This document shows positions 25,006 through 33,772 of a DNA stretch of 64,000 nucleotides, in pieces. The notes beneath the pieces were generated by a model. It searched no databases. It had not been told where the DNA came from and saw only the letters and a program-made list of their open reading frames with translations. Numbering within the stretch: the first letter of the stretch is position 1; every line of letters begins with the position of its first letter. Origin of the DNA: Methylopila henanensis (GTDB taxonomy: Bacteria; Pseudomonadota; Alphaproteobacteria; Rhizobiales; Methylopilaceae); NCBI RefSeq assembly GCF_042681025.1, contig NZ_JBHUER010000001.1, positions 434,001 to 498,000 of the forward strand, in the 5' to 3' direction. A program made the translations under genes and the position numbers.

Positions 25006-26982
25006 TCAGAACGCCTGTCCGACGCTGACGTAGAACGCCACCGTGGGGTCGTTCTTGTCCTTGCCGACGACCGGCGTCGCCACGTCGAAGCGAATCGGGC
25101 CGATCGCCGTGTAGTAGCGCAGGCCGATGCCGGCGCCGACGCGGATCGCCTCGCCGAAGTCCGGATAGGTCTTGTCGAACGCCGCGCCTGCGTCGACGAA
25201 CGGCACCACGCCGATCGTGTCCGTTATCTTGATGCGCATTTCGGCGGAGGCTTCCAACAGGCTGCGGCCGCCGATCGGCTGATCGTCGTCGCAGTCGAGC
25301 GCCTTGCTCGGGGTCGGACGGCGGGAGTCGCATTTCGGACTGGCGTTCTGGTAGGCGAAACCGCGGATCGACCCGCCGCCGCCCGCGAAGAAGCGCCGGT
25401 TCGCGGGCACGTCCTGGATCGCACTGGGGCCGACGATCGCCCCGGCGCCCAGCCGCCCCGCCAGCACGTAGCGGCCGTCGTCGTCGAACTTCCAGTAGGT
25501 CGAGATCTGCCCCTTGAAAATGTTGATCGACGACGAGCCGCCGCCCGAGTTGAAATAGGGCGCGGCCGTCAGCGAGGCGCGGACGCCCTCGGTCGGGTCG
25601 AGCTTGCTGTTGGTGTTGTCGAAGGTCACGCCGATCGGCGCGCCGACCAGCAGGAAGTCGTTCTCGCCGAAGGTGTCGCGGATCGTGGACGCCTCGACCT
25701 CCAGGCCGGCCTGGATCGAAAGCGAACTCGACAGCCTGCGGCGGATCGCGGCCGCGGCGCGCACGCCGTCGCGCCAATAAGCGTCGGGACGCTCGCGCAT
25801 CGCCTCGACCTCGGCGAGCAGATCGTCGAATCCGGTCCAGATCCCCGGTTTCTCGAACGACGTGCGGACGTGGTACTCGTAGTCCTCCGGGTCGTTGGTG
25901 ATGAGACGCGACGAACCGGCTTCGATACGCAGCTTTTCCGCGCCGCCGAACAGGTTGCGGTGGCCCCAATAGGCGTTGAGGCTGACGCCTTCGGTTGTGC
26001 CGTACTTCGCGGAGGCGCCAACGTAGCGGAACTTCTTCTCCTCCACGTCGATCACGACCGGCACCCGGCCCTGCGCGTCGGGCGCTTCAGCCTCCTTGAC
26101 GCGGATCGACGAAAACACGTCGAGCTTAGCGAGTTCGTCGCGGAGCTCGATCATCTTCTTCGGATCGTAGCGGTCGCCCGGCTCGAACGGGACCCGGCCG
26201 CGCACCACCTCCGGATCGACCTCGCGCGTGCCGTTGACGGTCACCTCGCCGAACGGCGAGCGCGGACCGGACGCGACGTTGATGGTCACGTCGAGCTGGT
26301 TGCGCGCGTGGTCCGCGACGACCTCGCGGCTCGCGACCTTGGCGAAGGGAAAGCCCTCGTTGCGCAGCCGGTCGACGATCTTGGCCTCGGCCGCGAACAC
26401 GACGCCCGACGGCGCCGGCTGTCCGGTCACGAGGCCGACCTCGCGCGGCTCGATCCGGCTTGGACGCTCATGCCCGCGCTCGGCGGCGAGAATGGCGATC
26501 CGCCCGATCGTAAAGACGGGCCCGGGATTGACCCTGACCACGACCGGCACAGGACGGCGCGAACGTTGCGCGACGTCCGGAGCGGAGGTGGAGGCCACAG
26601 ACACGCCGGCAATCGAGACGTCTACGGTCGCGCCGTACCGGCCGGTCGCCATCAGCGCAGCGGAAATGCGTTCGATGTCGAGCTTGGCCCGGCCGACCAG
26701 TCCCGGCGGGCCGGGCGGCGGGTCCTTCTCGAGCGTCTTCAGCGAAGAGGTTTCGGAGGCGATCTTCTCGACCGCGGCGTCGCCGCCCACGATGGAGAAC
26801 GTCGTGACGTAGGGAATGCCCGGCACTGCGGCGGCCGCGGCCGCCTTGGCGGGCGAATCCGGAGCCGGACCCTGCGCGCTGGCCTCATCCCTCGATGACG
26901 ACCACGTCAGAGCCATGCACGCCAGAAGCGCAACACCCGCGCCGGCATGCTTCCGGTTACGCAACGCCCGTACACGCCCCAT
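25006..26982 (-). CDS. tamA: TamA/BamA-family outer-membrane assembly protein
   Basis: 658 residues. A signal peptide-like N-terminus (to about residue 37, ending EASAQ) is followed by POTRA-type domains (RLDI/YDPKKMIELRDELAKLDVFSSIRV, near residue 280) and a 16-stranded Omp85 barrel with the family segment GGGGSIRGFAYQN and a terminal phenylalanine (VSVGQAF). It forms the outer-membrane half of the TAM complex with TamB, encoded directly downstream. The ATG at 26982 gives the basic start of the signal peptide. A proline/alanine-rich stretch at residues 38-55 precedes the first POTRA domain. Confidence 0.92.
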   Translation of the reverse strand: MGRVRALRNRKHAGAGVALLACMALTWSSSRDEASAQGPAPDSPAKAAAAAAVPGIPYVTTFSIVGGDAAVEKIASETSSLKTLEKDPPPGPPGLVGRAKLDIERISAALMATGRYGATVDVSIAGVSVASTSAPDVAQRSRRPVPVVVRVNPGPVFTIGRIAILAAERGHERPSRIEPREVGLVTGQPAPSGVVFAAEAKIVDRLRNEGFPFAKVASREVVADHARNQLDVTINVASGPRSPFGEVTVNGTREVDPEVVRGRVPFEPGDRYDPKKMIELRDELAKLDVFSSIRVKEAEAPDAQGRVPVVIDVEEKKFRYVGASAKYGTTEGVSLNAYWGHRNLFGGAEKLRIEAGSSRLITNDPEDYEYHVRTSFEKPGIWTGFDDLLAEVEAMRERPDAYWRDGVRAAAAIRRRLSSSLSIQAGLEVEASTIRDTFGENDFLLVGAPIGVTFDNTNSKLDPTEGVRASLTAAPYFNSGGGSSSINIFKGQISTYWKFDDDGRYVLAGRLGAGAIVGPSAIQDVPANRRFFAGGGGSIRGFAYQNASPKCDSRRPTPSKALDCDDDQPIGGRSLLEASAEMRIKITDTIGVVPFVDAGAAFDKTYPDFGEAIRVGAGIGLRYYTAIGPIRFDVATPVVGKDKNDPTVAFYVSVGQAF

Positions 26983-27060
26983 ACGGCTTATCTCCCCTCG
27001 GATACCCTCATATCCGGTTAACGGGTCTACGCGCCACCCTAGGGAACAGATTGAATTTGC

Positions 27061-27657
27061 TCAGAGCCTCGCCTCGAGCAGGCGACGGCAGGCGTCAAGT
27101 TCGCCCAATGCGCCTCGCAACCGCCGGATCTGGTCGGGCGTCAGCGCGGGCGCGGCTTCGCGCGCGACAGCGGCGGGCGCCTGCGGCGGATCGTCGTCCT
27201 CGCGCGCGGGCGGCGGGACGGGAGCCCGGGAAACGGGAGCCGTCGGCGGCGGAGCCGGCCGGCGTTGCGGCGCCCACATCTCAGGGCCGGACCGCACGCC
27301 AACGAGATTTCCGGATTCGGAAGCAGGCGAGACCGCAGGCGACGCCTCATGGGGCTCGCCGTCGCTCGGGTCCGGCGCAGGCGCTCCGCCGTCGGCGTAG
27401 CCGGCGACCCGGCGCTGGCCCTGTTCGCGCAGGATGCGCTGAACGCCGCGGATGGTGTAGCCCTCGCCGTAAAGCAGGTGCTTGATCCCGCGGAGCAGAT
27501 CGACGTCGTTGGGCCGGTAGTAGCGCCGGCCGCCGCCACGCTTGATCGGCTTGATCTGCGGAAAGCGCGTTTCCCAGAAACGCAGGACATGCTGCGGCAG
27601 ACCGAGGTCGTCGGCGACCTCGCTGATGGTGCGAAACGCGTCCGGGCCCTTTTCCAT
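27061..27657 (-). CDS. MerR-family transcriptional regulator
   Basis: 198 residues. The N-terminal winged-helix MerR domain (FRTISEVADDLGLPQHVLRFWE, then RGGGRRYYRPNDVDLLRGIKHLLYGEGYTIRGVQ) is complete. The rest is a disordered Pro/Ala-rich linker and a short C-terminal helix (QIRRLRGALGELDACRRLL). No metal-binding cysteine pattern is seen. The gene follows ihfA with 20 bases between them, an arrangement conserved in Hyphomicrobiales. ATG 27657 is preferred (GGAGGGG upstream); a GTG at 27681, overlapping the ihfA stop as GTGA, is possible. Its target is unknown. Confidence 0.87.
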   Translation of the reverse strand: MEKGPDAFRTISEVADDLGLPQHVLRFWETRFPQIKPIKRGGGRRYYRPNDVDLLRGIKHLLYGEGYTIRGVQRILREQGQRRVAGYADGGAPAPDPSDGEPHEASPAVSPASESGNLVGVRSGPEMWAPQRRPAPPPTAPVSRAPVPPPAREDDDPPQAPAAVAREAAPALTPDQIRRLRGALGELDACRRLLEARL

Positions 27658-27677
27658 GCTCGGCCGCCCCTCCACGC

Positions 27678-28022
27678 TCACGCCGCGCCGTTCTTCCGCG
27701 CGGGCTTCGCCTCGGGCTCGTCCGCGGCGTCCCCGCCGTTGATGCGGCTCTTGAGGATGTTCGATGGCTTGAACACCATCACGCGGCGCGGCGGGATCGG
27801 CACTTCCTGCCCGCTCTTCGGGTTGCGCCCGACCCGCTGCCCCTTTTCACGAACGACGAAGGAGCCGAACGACGACAGCTTCACCGTCTCGCCGCGCTCA
27901 AGGCAGTCGCCGATCTCGCCCAAAACCATTTCGACGAGAGCAGCGGACTCCGTGCGCGACAGGCCGACCTTCTGGTAGACCGCCTCGCACAGGTCCGCGC
28001 GCGTCACCGTGCGCCCCGCCAT
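27678..28022 (-). CDS. ihfA: Integration host factor subunit alpha
   Basis: 114 residues from ATG 28022. HU/IHF family: TRADLCEAVYQKVGLSRTESAALVE helix pair, GETVKLSSFGSFVVREK, and the DNA-minor-groove arm GRNPKSGQEVPIPPRRVMVFKPS with the key proline (IPPR). A C-terminal basic tail (PEAKPARKNGAA) extends beyond the usual end. With IhfB it bends DNA sharply at specific sites. It lies 136 bases downstream of fabH. Confidence 0.94.
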   Translation of the reverse strand: MAGRTVTRADLCEAVYQKVGLSRTESAALVEMVLGEIGDCLERGETVKLSSFGSFVVREKGQRVGRNPKSGQEVPIPPRRVMVFKPSNILKSRINGGDAADEPEAKPARKNGAA

Positions 28023-28158
28023 GTTCGTATTCCCCCTGAATCTTGTAGCTTCCGCCCATCGCACGCAACCTCGACGGAAAGAGCCGGCGAAGGCTAAGTG
28101 CGGTACGCCTCGGGGTCAACGTGGCCAACGGTCTGGCGGCCGCAAAATTAGCGATCGC

Positions 28159-29136
28159 TCACCAGCGGACGAGCGCGGACGCCCAGGTGAAGCCCCCGCC
28201 CATCGCCTCGAGCAGCACGAGATCGCCGTCCTTGATGCGCCCGTCCGCGCGCGCCTCAGCGAGCGCGAGCGGAATCGAGGCCGCCGAGGTGTTGCCGTGG
28301 TGATCGACGGTCACCACCACCTTGGCGGGGGCGATGCCGAGCTTCTGGGCGCTGGCGTCGATGATGCGGCGGTTGGCCTGATGCGGCACGAACCAGTCGA
28401 TCGTGTCGGCCGATTCTCCGGTCGCCGCGAACGCCGCCTCGATCACGTCGGTGATCATGCCGACCGCATGCCGGAAAACCTCGCGGCCCTCCATGCGCAC
28501 GTGGCCGACGGCGCCGGTCGACGACGGGCCGCCGTCGACGAACAGCTTGCCCCGGTGCCGTCCGTCCGAGCGCAGGTGGGTCGTGATGACGCCCCGATCG
28601 CTCGTCGCGCCCGGCTGCTCCTGCGCCTCCAGCACGACGGCGCCCGCCCCGTCGCCGAACAGCACGCAGGTGGTGCGGTCCGACCAGTCGAGGATGCGCG
28701 AGAACGTCTCGGCGCCGATCACCAGCGCGCGCTTGTGCTGCCCGGAGACGAGGAACTTGTCGGCGATCGAGAGCGCGTAGACGAAGCCAGAGCACACCGC
28801 CTGGACGTCGAAGGCGAAGCCGTGAGTGATCCCAAGCGCCGCCTGCACCGTCGTCGCGGTCGCGGGGAAAGTGTAGTCGGGCGTCGCGGTCGCGAGCACG
28901 ATCAGGTCGAGCTCCCCGGCCTCCATGCCGGCGTCGGCGAGCGCGGCGCGGGCCGCCCCGATCGCGAGATCGGAAGTCAGCTCGCCCGGCGCTGCGATGT
29001 GGCGGGAACGGATTCCGGTGCGCTGGACGATCCAGTCGTCGCTCGTGTCGACGGTCTTCGACAGATCCTCGTTGGTGAGAACGTCCGCAGGGAGGTACGA
29101 GCCGCAGCCGCGCACCACGGAACGCAGGCGGCTCAC
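28159..29136 (-). CDS. fabH: 3-oxoacyl-ACP synthase III (FabH)
   Basis: 325 residues. The catalytic triad is visible as C115 (VQAVCSGFVYA), H252 (PHQANRRI) and N282 (HHGNTSAASIPLAL). It condenses acetyl-CoA with malonyl-ACP to start fatty acid synthesis. The start is GTG at 29136, whose G-T-G-A overlaps the plsX stop by 4 bases, so translation is probably coupled to plsX. The order plsX-fabH-ihfA-merR is typical of alphaproteobacteria. Confidence 0.95.
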   Translation of the reverse strand: MSRLRSVVRGCGSYLPADVLTNEDLSKTVDTSDDWIVQRTGIRSRHIAAPGELTSDLAIGAARAALADAGMEAGELDLIVLATATPDYTFPATATTVQAALGITHGFAFDVQAVCSGFVYALSIADKFLVSGQHKRALVIGAETFSRILDWSDRTTCVLFGDGAGAVVLEAQEQPGATSDRGVITTHLRSDGRHRGKLFVDGGPSSTGAVGHVRMEGREVFRHAVGMITDVIEAAFAATGESADTIDWFVPHQANRRIIDASAQKLGIAPAKVVVTVDHHGNTSAASIPLALAEARADGRIKDGDLVLLEAMGGGFTWASALVRW

Positions 29137-30215
29137 GGCGTCGCTCCGGCGAGACGGGCCATTTCCTCGGGCGTCGCCGCGGCCGCCGCTTCAGCGGGCC
29201 GTTCATGCGCCATGCCTTGCCGGATTTTCTCGACGAGATCGTATCGCGCCATTTCGTAGGCGACCTCCACCGCCGAGGCGAAGCCTTCGGCGTCCGCGCC
29301 GCCATGGCTCTTGATGACGACGCCGTCCAGACCGAGGAACACGCCGCCGTTGACCTTCCGTGGGTCCATCTTCTCCCTTAGGGTGTCGAACGCGCCGCGC
29401 GCGAACACATATCCGAGCTTTGACATCCAGGTCCGGCTCATGGCCGCGCGGAGATACTCCGCTAGCTGCCGCGCCGTGCCCTCCGCGGTCTTGAGGGCGA
29501 TGTTGCCGGCGAATCCTTCGGTGACGACCACGTCCACCGTGCCCTTGCCGAGGTCGTCGCCCTCCACGAAGCCGCGGAAGTCGAGCGCCGGGAACGCCTC
29601 CTCGCGCAGGATGCGGGCCGCTTCCTTGACCTGTTCGACGCCCTTGATCTCCTCGACGCCTACGTTGAGCAGGCCGACGGTCGGACGGTCGATGTCGAAC
29701 AGGATGCGCGCCATCGCCGAACCCATGACGGCGAAGTCGACCAGTTGGCGGGCGTCGGCGCCGATCGTCGCGCCGACGTCGAGCACGATGCTCTCGCCGC
29801 GCAGCGTCGGCCACATCGCCGCGATCGCGGGGCGCTGAACGTCCGCCATCATGCGCAGGCAAAAGCGCGACATCGCCATCAGCGCGCCGGTGTTCCCCGC
29901 GGAGACGGCCGCGTGCGCGCGTTCCGTCTTCACCGCGTCGAGCGCCAGCCACATCGACGACTTCCAGCGGCCCTTCCGCAGTGCGACGCTCGGCTTGTCG
30001 TCCATGCGGACCGCGACGTCGGTGTGCAGGATCTCGGAGACATCCTTCAGCTTGGGATCGGCGTCCAGAAATGGCGCGATCTTCGCCTCGTCGCCGACGA
30101 ACAGGAAGCTTGTGTCGGGCTTGCGCGACAGCGCGATGGCCGCGCCCGGAACGACCACGCTCGGGCCGTGGTCGCCCCCCATGGCGTCGAGTGCGATGCG
30201 GACATGTTCTGTCAT
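29133..30215 (-). CDS. plsX: Phosphate acyltransferase PlsX
   Basis: 360 residues, the usual length. The N-terminal IALDAMGGDHGPSVVVPGA and the segments SAGNTGALMA, ALDFRGFVEGDDL and VVTEGFAGNIALKTAEG are diagnostic. It converts acyl-ACP to acyl-phosphate for phospholipid synthesis, so it links fatty acid synthesis (fabH, overlapping downstream) to membrane lipid formation. The ATG at 30215 gives the conserved N-terminus. In many bacteria rpmF lies between yceD and plsX; here the 152-base gap contains no such gene. Confidence 0.95.
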   Translation of the reverse strand: MTEHVRIALDAMGGDHGPSVVVPGAAIALSRKPDTSFLFVGDEAKIAPFLDADPKLKDVSEILHTDVAVRMDDKPSVALRKGRWKSSMWLALDAVKTERAHAAVSAGNTGALMAMSRFCLRMMADVQRPAIAAMWPTLRGESIVLDVGATIGADARQLVDFAVMGSAMARILFDIDRPTVGLLNVGVEEIKGVEQVKEAARILREEAFPALDFRGFVEGDDLGKGTVDVVVTEGFAGNIALKTAEGTARQLAEYLRAAMSRTWMSKLGYVFARGAFDTLREKMDPRKVNGGVFLGLDGVVIKSHGGADAEGFASAVEVAYEMARYDLVEKIRQGMAHERPAEAAAAATPEEMARLAGATP

Positions 30216-30367
30216 AGAGCGTGCGACCGGCGGTTCTTCAGATCACGCAGGGTGCTGGGAAGCCCCGGCGGTTCAGGCGGGGGCGGACCATAGCTGTTCA
30301 CGGCGCCGTGGCAACCCTCGGCGTCCGCGAGCCGGCGCCATGCCCCGCCTGTCGGCGAATCCGGACG

Positions 30368-30895
30368 TCATTCGCCCTTGTCGGCCGGCTTGAGCCGTGA
30401 CAGCGCCGCGAACGGCGAGGTCGCGTCGCCGGCCCCCGCGTCGAGCGCGAACGCCGCGCCGGGTTTGCGGGGATAGGGATCGAGCCCGAGCACGAAGAAC
30501 TCGGCCACGACGGCGCCGAGATCGATCTTGCCGTTGACGTAAGGATCCGGCGGATCGCTGGCGCCGATCTCGACCTCTTCGCCGGGATGCGGCTGCGGCA
30601 GATGGGATTCCGGCGCGAAGCGCAGGTCGATGGGTTCGTCGACCGTGGTTTCGAACGGCTCGAGCGTGACGACGCAGACGCGGGTGAGCGCCGCCGTGAG
30701 GCGGCCGTCGACCGCGACGCCGTCGGCCGCCACGGGCCGCAGCCTGAGATGCGCGACAAGTCGCTCGATCGAAGGAATGTCGTTCTCGGCCGCGAGCGCC
30801 GCGCGCTCCTCCTCGGTCGCGACCACTTCGACCTCGAGGCCCTCGGGCGGCAGGGTCTCGACCTTGATCGGGCGGGACAACGGATTCGCGCTCAT
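30368..30895 (-). CDS. yceD: YceD family (DUF177) protein
   Basis: 175 residues. DUF177 features are RCVVTLEPF-like (here TRVCVVTLEPFETTVDEPIDLRF), then acidic PHPGEEVEIG and the conserved IDLGAVVAEFFVLGLDPYPRKPG. The family is linked to 23S rRNA/L32 accumulation and lies next to plsX-fabH in many genomes. Only one cysteine of the usual zinc-like pair is seen. The ATGA overlap with the upstream UQCC chaperone gene indicates coupling. Confidence 0.88.
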   Translation of the reverse strand: MSANPLSRPIKVETLPPEGLEVEVVATEEERAALAAENDIPSIERLVAHLRLRPVAADGVAVDGRLTAALTRVCVVTLEPFETTVDEPIDLRFAPESHLPQPHPGEEVEIGASDPPDPYVNGKIDLGAVVAEFFVLGLDPYPRKPGAAFALDAGAGDATSPFAALSRLKPADKGE

Positions 30896-31437
30896 GCGGT
30901 CTCCTCCACCTCGGGAAAAGCAGGGCCGGCGGCGAGCAGGTCCGCAAGCGGCTGGGTCGAAAGCGCCGCGTCCGCGCGCCGGACATAGGCCGCGAACCGT
31001 TCCGCCTCCGCCCGGTCCGCCGCCGCCGGCTCGCCATAGACATGACGCGCGAGAGCGGCGCCAAGGGCGTCGTCGTCGCGATCGAGCGCCGCCTCATAGG
31101 CCTCGATGCGGGCGTAGAACGCGCCGACCATCGTCTTCATCCGCTTCGGCACCGTCATGTCGCCGACGCCGATCTCGCGCAGCGAGGCGTCCAGGTCGCG
31201 AACCATCGCGTCGAACACAAGCTGGGCGCGGCCCGCTGCGTCCGGCGACGCCTTCACGCGGCGGAAGAACAACACGGCGTGAAGAAGGATGACTTCGAAT
31301 CGTCCGACGACGGTGTCGGGCGCGCCCAGGTCGCGATAAAGCGCCGGACGGCGCGCCTGCGCCACGATCACGGCGTAGATCGCGTCCGCCGCCGCCGCGT
31401 CCGGCCGCGCGCGCCGCCCGAACAGACCGAAAGCCAT
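30892..31437 (-). CDS. Ubiquinol-cytochrome c chaperone (UQCC/CBP3-like)
   Basis: 181 residues from ATG 31437. The sequence FGLFGRR, IYAVIVAQARRPALYRDLGAPDT, FEVILLHAVLFFRRV and LREIGVGDMTVPKRMKTMVGAFY match the UQCC1/CBP3 chaperone family, which assists cytochrome bc1 assembly. An earlier start 30 codons upstream lacks family similarity. It overlaps yceD by 4 bases and is divergent from bamE, with about 160 bases of shared upstream region. Confidence 0.85.
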   Translation of the reverse strand: MAFGLFGRRARPDAAAADAIYAVIVAQARRPALYRDLGAPDTVVGRFEVILLHAVLFFRRVKASPDAAGRAQLVFDAMVRDLDASLREIGVGDMTVPKRMKTMVGAFYARIEAYEAALDRDDDALGAALARHVYGEPAAADRAEAERFAAYVRRADAALSTQPLADLLAAGPAFPEVEETA

Positions 31438-31599
31438 CGTGGTCCCGACCGTCGCGGCCACGCTGGCCGCTCGTACATGTTGAACTGAACTCTCCCGCGA
31501 GGTACGCCAAGCACGGTGTAGGCGCAACCCTCGGCGAGGGACCGCCCGCCGCGGGGGCCGGCGCCCTCTGTCGTGTTGCGTTCCGGGGAGGGTTTCTCA

Positions 31600-32055
31600 A
31601 TGACCACGCCGCATCGGGTTCGCGGACCGATCCGCAGCGCAGCCGTCGCGTTCGCCGTCACGGGAGCGGCCCTGACGGTCGCCTCCTGCGCGGAGACGCA
31701 GCAGAAGGGCTACGTGCTCTCGGAGAGCTCGCTGCAGCAGGTGCCGGTCGGCTCGAGCCAGGAGCAGGTGCTCGTCGTGCTCGGAACGCCTTCGACGACG
31801 GCGACGCTGAGGGGCGAGGTCTACTACTACATCTCGCAGACCACCCGGCGTCCCGTGGCCTTCATGAACCCGACGGTCACCGACCAGCGCGTGCTCGCGG
31901 TCTATTTCGACCAGAACCGCCGCGTCGAGCGAATCGCCAATTACGGCCTCAAGGACGGTCGCGTGTTCGACTTCATCGGCGAGGTCACGCCGACCGCAGG
32001 CCAGGAGACGAACTTCCTCGAGCAGGCGCTCAAGGGCATCCTGTCCACCGAGTGA
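31600..32055 (+). CDS. bamE: Outer-membrane assembly lipoprotein BamE/SmpA
   Basis: 151 residues from ATG 31600, with GGAGGG upstream. A lipoprotein signal ends at the lipobox VASC, with lipidated C30. The mature domain has the SmpA/OmlA fingerprint VPVGSSQEQVLVVLGTPSTT followed by VYYYISQ and YFDQNRRVERIANYGL. It is a small accessory lipoprotein of the BAM complex. The divergent UQCC and downstream DsrE-like genes are the usual Hyphomicrobiales neighbours. Confidence 0.92.
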   Translation: MTTPHRVRGPIRSAAVAFAVTGAALTVASCAETQQKGYVLSESSLQQVPVGSSQEQVLVVLGTPSTTATLRGEVYYYISQTTRRPVAFMNPTVTDQRVLAVYFDQNRRVERIANYGLKDGRVFDFIGEVTPTAGQETNFLEQALKGILSTE

Positions 32056-32102
32056 CGACGTCTTCCCCATCGTTTAGCGCCATGCTTCACAGGAGCCGCC
32101 CC

Positions 32103-32525
32103 ATGCGCCTGCGGGCCGCTGTCCTCGCCAGCCTCGCCATCGCCGGTCTGTGGTCCCCCGGCGCCGTCGCCGCGCCCGGCGACAAGCAGTTCGTCGGCAT
32201 CGAGAACCACGATCCGCGCTCGTTCCAGCGCGCCCTGCGCGCGGGCTCCGATTTCGTGCGCGGCGGCCGGGGACGCCAGTTCCAGATCATCCTCTCCGGC
32301 CGCGGCGCGATTCTCGTGATCCCCGGCACCTCGACGGTCCAGCGCGACATGCAGACGCTGCGCGCTCCGGGCCTCAAGGTCGTCGCCTGCCGCGAGACCA
32401 TGGACGCTCTGTCACGCGCCAACCGGCGCCGGGTTCCGGTGATTCCGGGGGCGACGGTCGAGAAGTGCGAAGGGCTGCGCAACCGGCTGACCGTCGGAGG
32501 CTGGCAGTACGCGCCCGGCCTCTGA
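32103..32525 (+). CDS. Secreted DsrE-like protein
   Basis: 140 residues from ATG 32103, behind AGGAG. Residues 1-20 form a signal peptide (cleavage near AVAAP). The remainder shows a DsrE/DsrF-like alpha/beta pattern (FQIILSGRGAILVIPG, then LKVVACRETMDALSRANR and VPVIPGATVEKCEG) with two cysteines that could be redox active. Periplasmic members of this family are poorly characterised. It lies 47 bases after bamE. Confidence 0.6.
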   Translation: MRLRAAVLASLAIAGLWSPGAVAAPGDKQFVGIENHDPRSFQRALRAGSDFVRGGRGRQFQIILSGRGAILVIPGTSTVQRDMQTLRAPGLKVVACRETMDALSRANRRRVPVIPGATVEKCEGLRNRLTVGGWQYAPGL

Positions 32526-32620
32526 GGGCAGTGGACTCAAGATCGCCCGCCCCTGCCCGCGCGGGGCCTCCGGCCCTATGATCGCGCTCAGGGCGCGAGG
32601 CCCGACCGTCAGGCTCCAAC

Positions 32621-33058
32621 ATGACGCTTCATCTGCAAAAGCTCTGCGTCGGCTGCGACTCGGTCGAGGACCTCACGTCGTGGATCGACGAGCGCATGGC
32701 GGAAAAACGCCGGCGCGGCCTGCCCGAGGAGCATGTCCACACGACGCGGATGTCGCCGAAGCGCGTCGAAGAACTGCTCGACGGCGGTTCGCTTTACTGG
32801 ATCATCAAGGGCGCGATTCTGGTGCGGCAGCCGCTGCTCGACCTGCGCGCGGTCAAGGGCGCGGACGGCGTCCCGCGCTGCGAACTCGTGCTTGCGCACG
32901 AACTCGTCCCGGTGCGGCCCGCGCCGCGTCGCCCGTTCCAGGGCTGGCGCTACCTCGCGGCCGCCGACGCGCCGCGCGACCTCGATGACGCCGTGGCCGC
33001 CGCGCCGGGCCTTCCGGCCTCGCTCGCGCAGGAACTCAGGAGCCTCGGTCTGCTATAA
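32621..33058 (+). CDS. DUF1489 family protein
   Basis: 145 residues. The start MTLHLQKLCVGCDSVEDL and the segment LYWIIKGAILVRQPLLDLR are characteristic of this alphaproteobacterial family. HELVPVRPAPRRPFQGWRYL follows. It is soluble, and its function is not established. CVGC near residue 9 could bind a metal, but that is speculation. It is 33 bases upstream of the DUF599 gene. Confidence 0.85.
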   Translation: MTLHLQKLCVGCDSVEDLTSWIDERMAEKRRRGLPEEHVHTTRMSPKRVEELLDGGSLYWIIKGAILVRQPLLDLRAVKGADGVPRCELVLAHELVPVRPAPRRPFQGWRYLAAADAPRDLDDAVAAAPGLPASLAQELRSLGLL

Positions 33059-33091
33059 GCGAGCGAACGTTCCGCGACCGGGCCCGGCTCC

Positions 33092-33772
33092 ATGAACTCG
33101 CTTTACGACCTCTCGAACCTGATCGCGATCGGCTACTTCCTGCTGGTCTGGTTCGGCCATTTCGCCTGGTCGGAGCACTCGCCCGCGAGCCTCAACTCGG
33201 TGATGGAGCTGCGCCGCCGCGACTGGATGCGACGCATGGCGGCGCGCGAGAACCGGATGCCCGACGCCATCGCGATGCAGGGCCTCCAGAACGGCTCCGC
33301 CTTCTTCGCCTCGACCACGCTGATCGCCGTCGGCGGCTGCTTCGCGGCGCTCGGCGCCAGCGGAGAGGCGATCGAGGTGTTTTCCTATCTGCCGCTCGGC
33401 ATCGCCATGACTCGCGAGGTCTACGACGTGAAGGTGCTGGGGATGGCGGCCATCCTCGTCTACGCCTTCTTCAAGTTCGTCTGGTCTTATCGGCTGTTCA
33501 ACTACTGCTCGATCCTGGTCGTCTGCACGCCGCCCCGGGAGGAAATCGGCATGGTCGAGACGGCGGTCGCGATCGAGCGCGCGGCGCGGATGAACATCGA
33601 GGCCGGCCGCCACTTCAACCGCGGCCTGCGCGGCGTGTTCTTCTCGCTAGCCTATCTCGGATGGTTCGCGAGCCCGTGGGCGCTGATGGCGACGACCACC
33701 GTCGTCACCATCATCCTGCACCGCCGCCAGTTCGACTCGAAACCGCTCGAGGCGGCGAGCTACGACGGCTGA
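33092..33772 (+). CDS. DUF599 family inner-membrane protein
   Basis: 226 residues with about four membrane segments: residues 8-25, 69-90 (FFASTTLIAVGGCFAALGA), 113-130 (MAAILVYAFFKFVWSYR) and 180-205. The conserved WSYRLFNYCSILVV and the HFNRGLRGVFFSLAY segment identify DUF599. The function is unknown. The last 13 bases overlap the convergent cimA end. Confidence 0.85.
   Translation: MNSLYDLSNLIAIGYFLLVWFGHFAWSEHSPASLNSVMELRRRDWMRRMAARENRMPDAIAMQGLQNGSAFFASTTLIAVGGCFAALGASGEAIEVFSYLPLGIAMTREVYDVKVLGMAAILVYAFFKFVWSYRLFNYCSILVVCTPPREEIGMVETAVAIERAARMNIEAGRHFNRGLRGVFFSLAYLGWFASPWALMATTTVVTIILHRRQFDSKPLEAASYDG

Noticed and set aside
30216..30367. Possible rpmF between yceD and plsX
   Set aside because: The 152-base gap has no frame resembling ribosomal protein L32.
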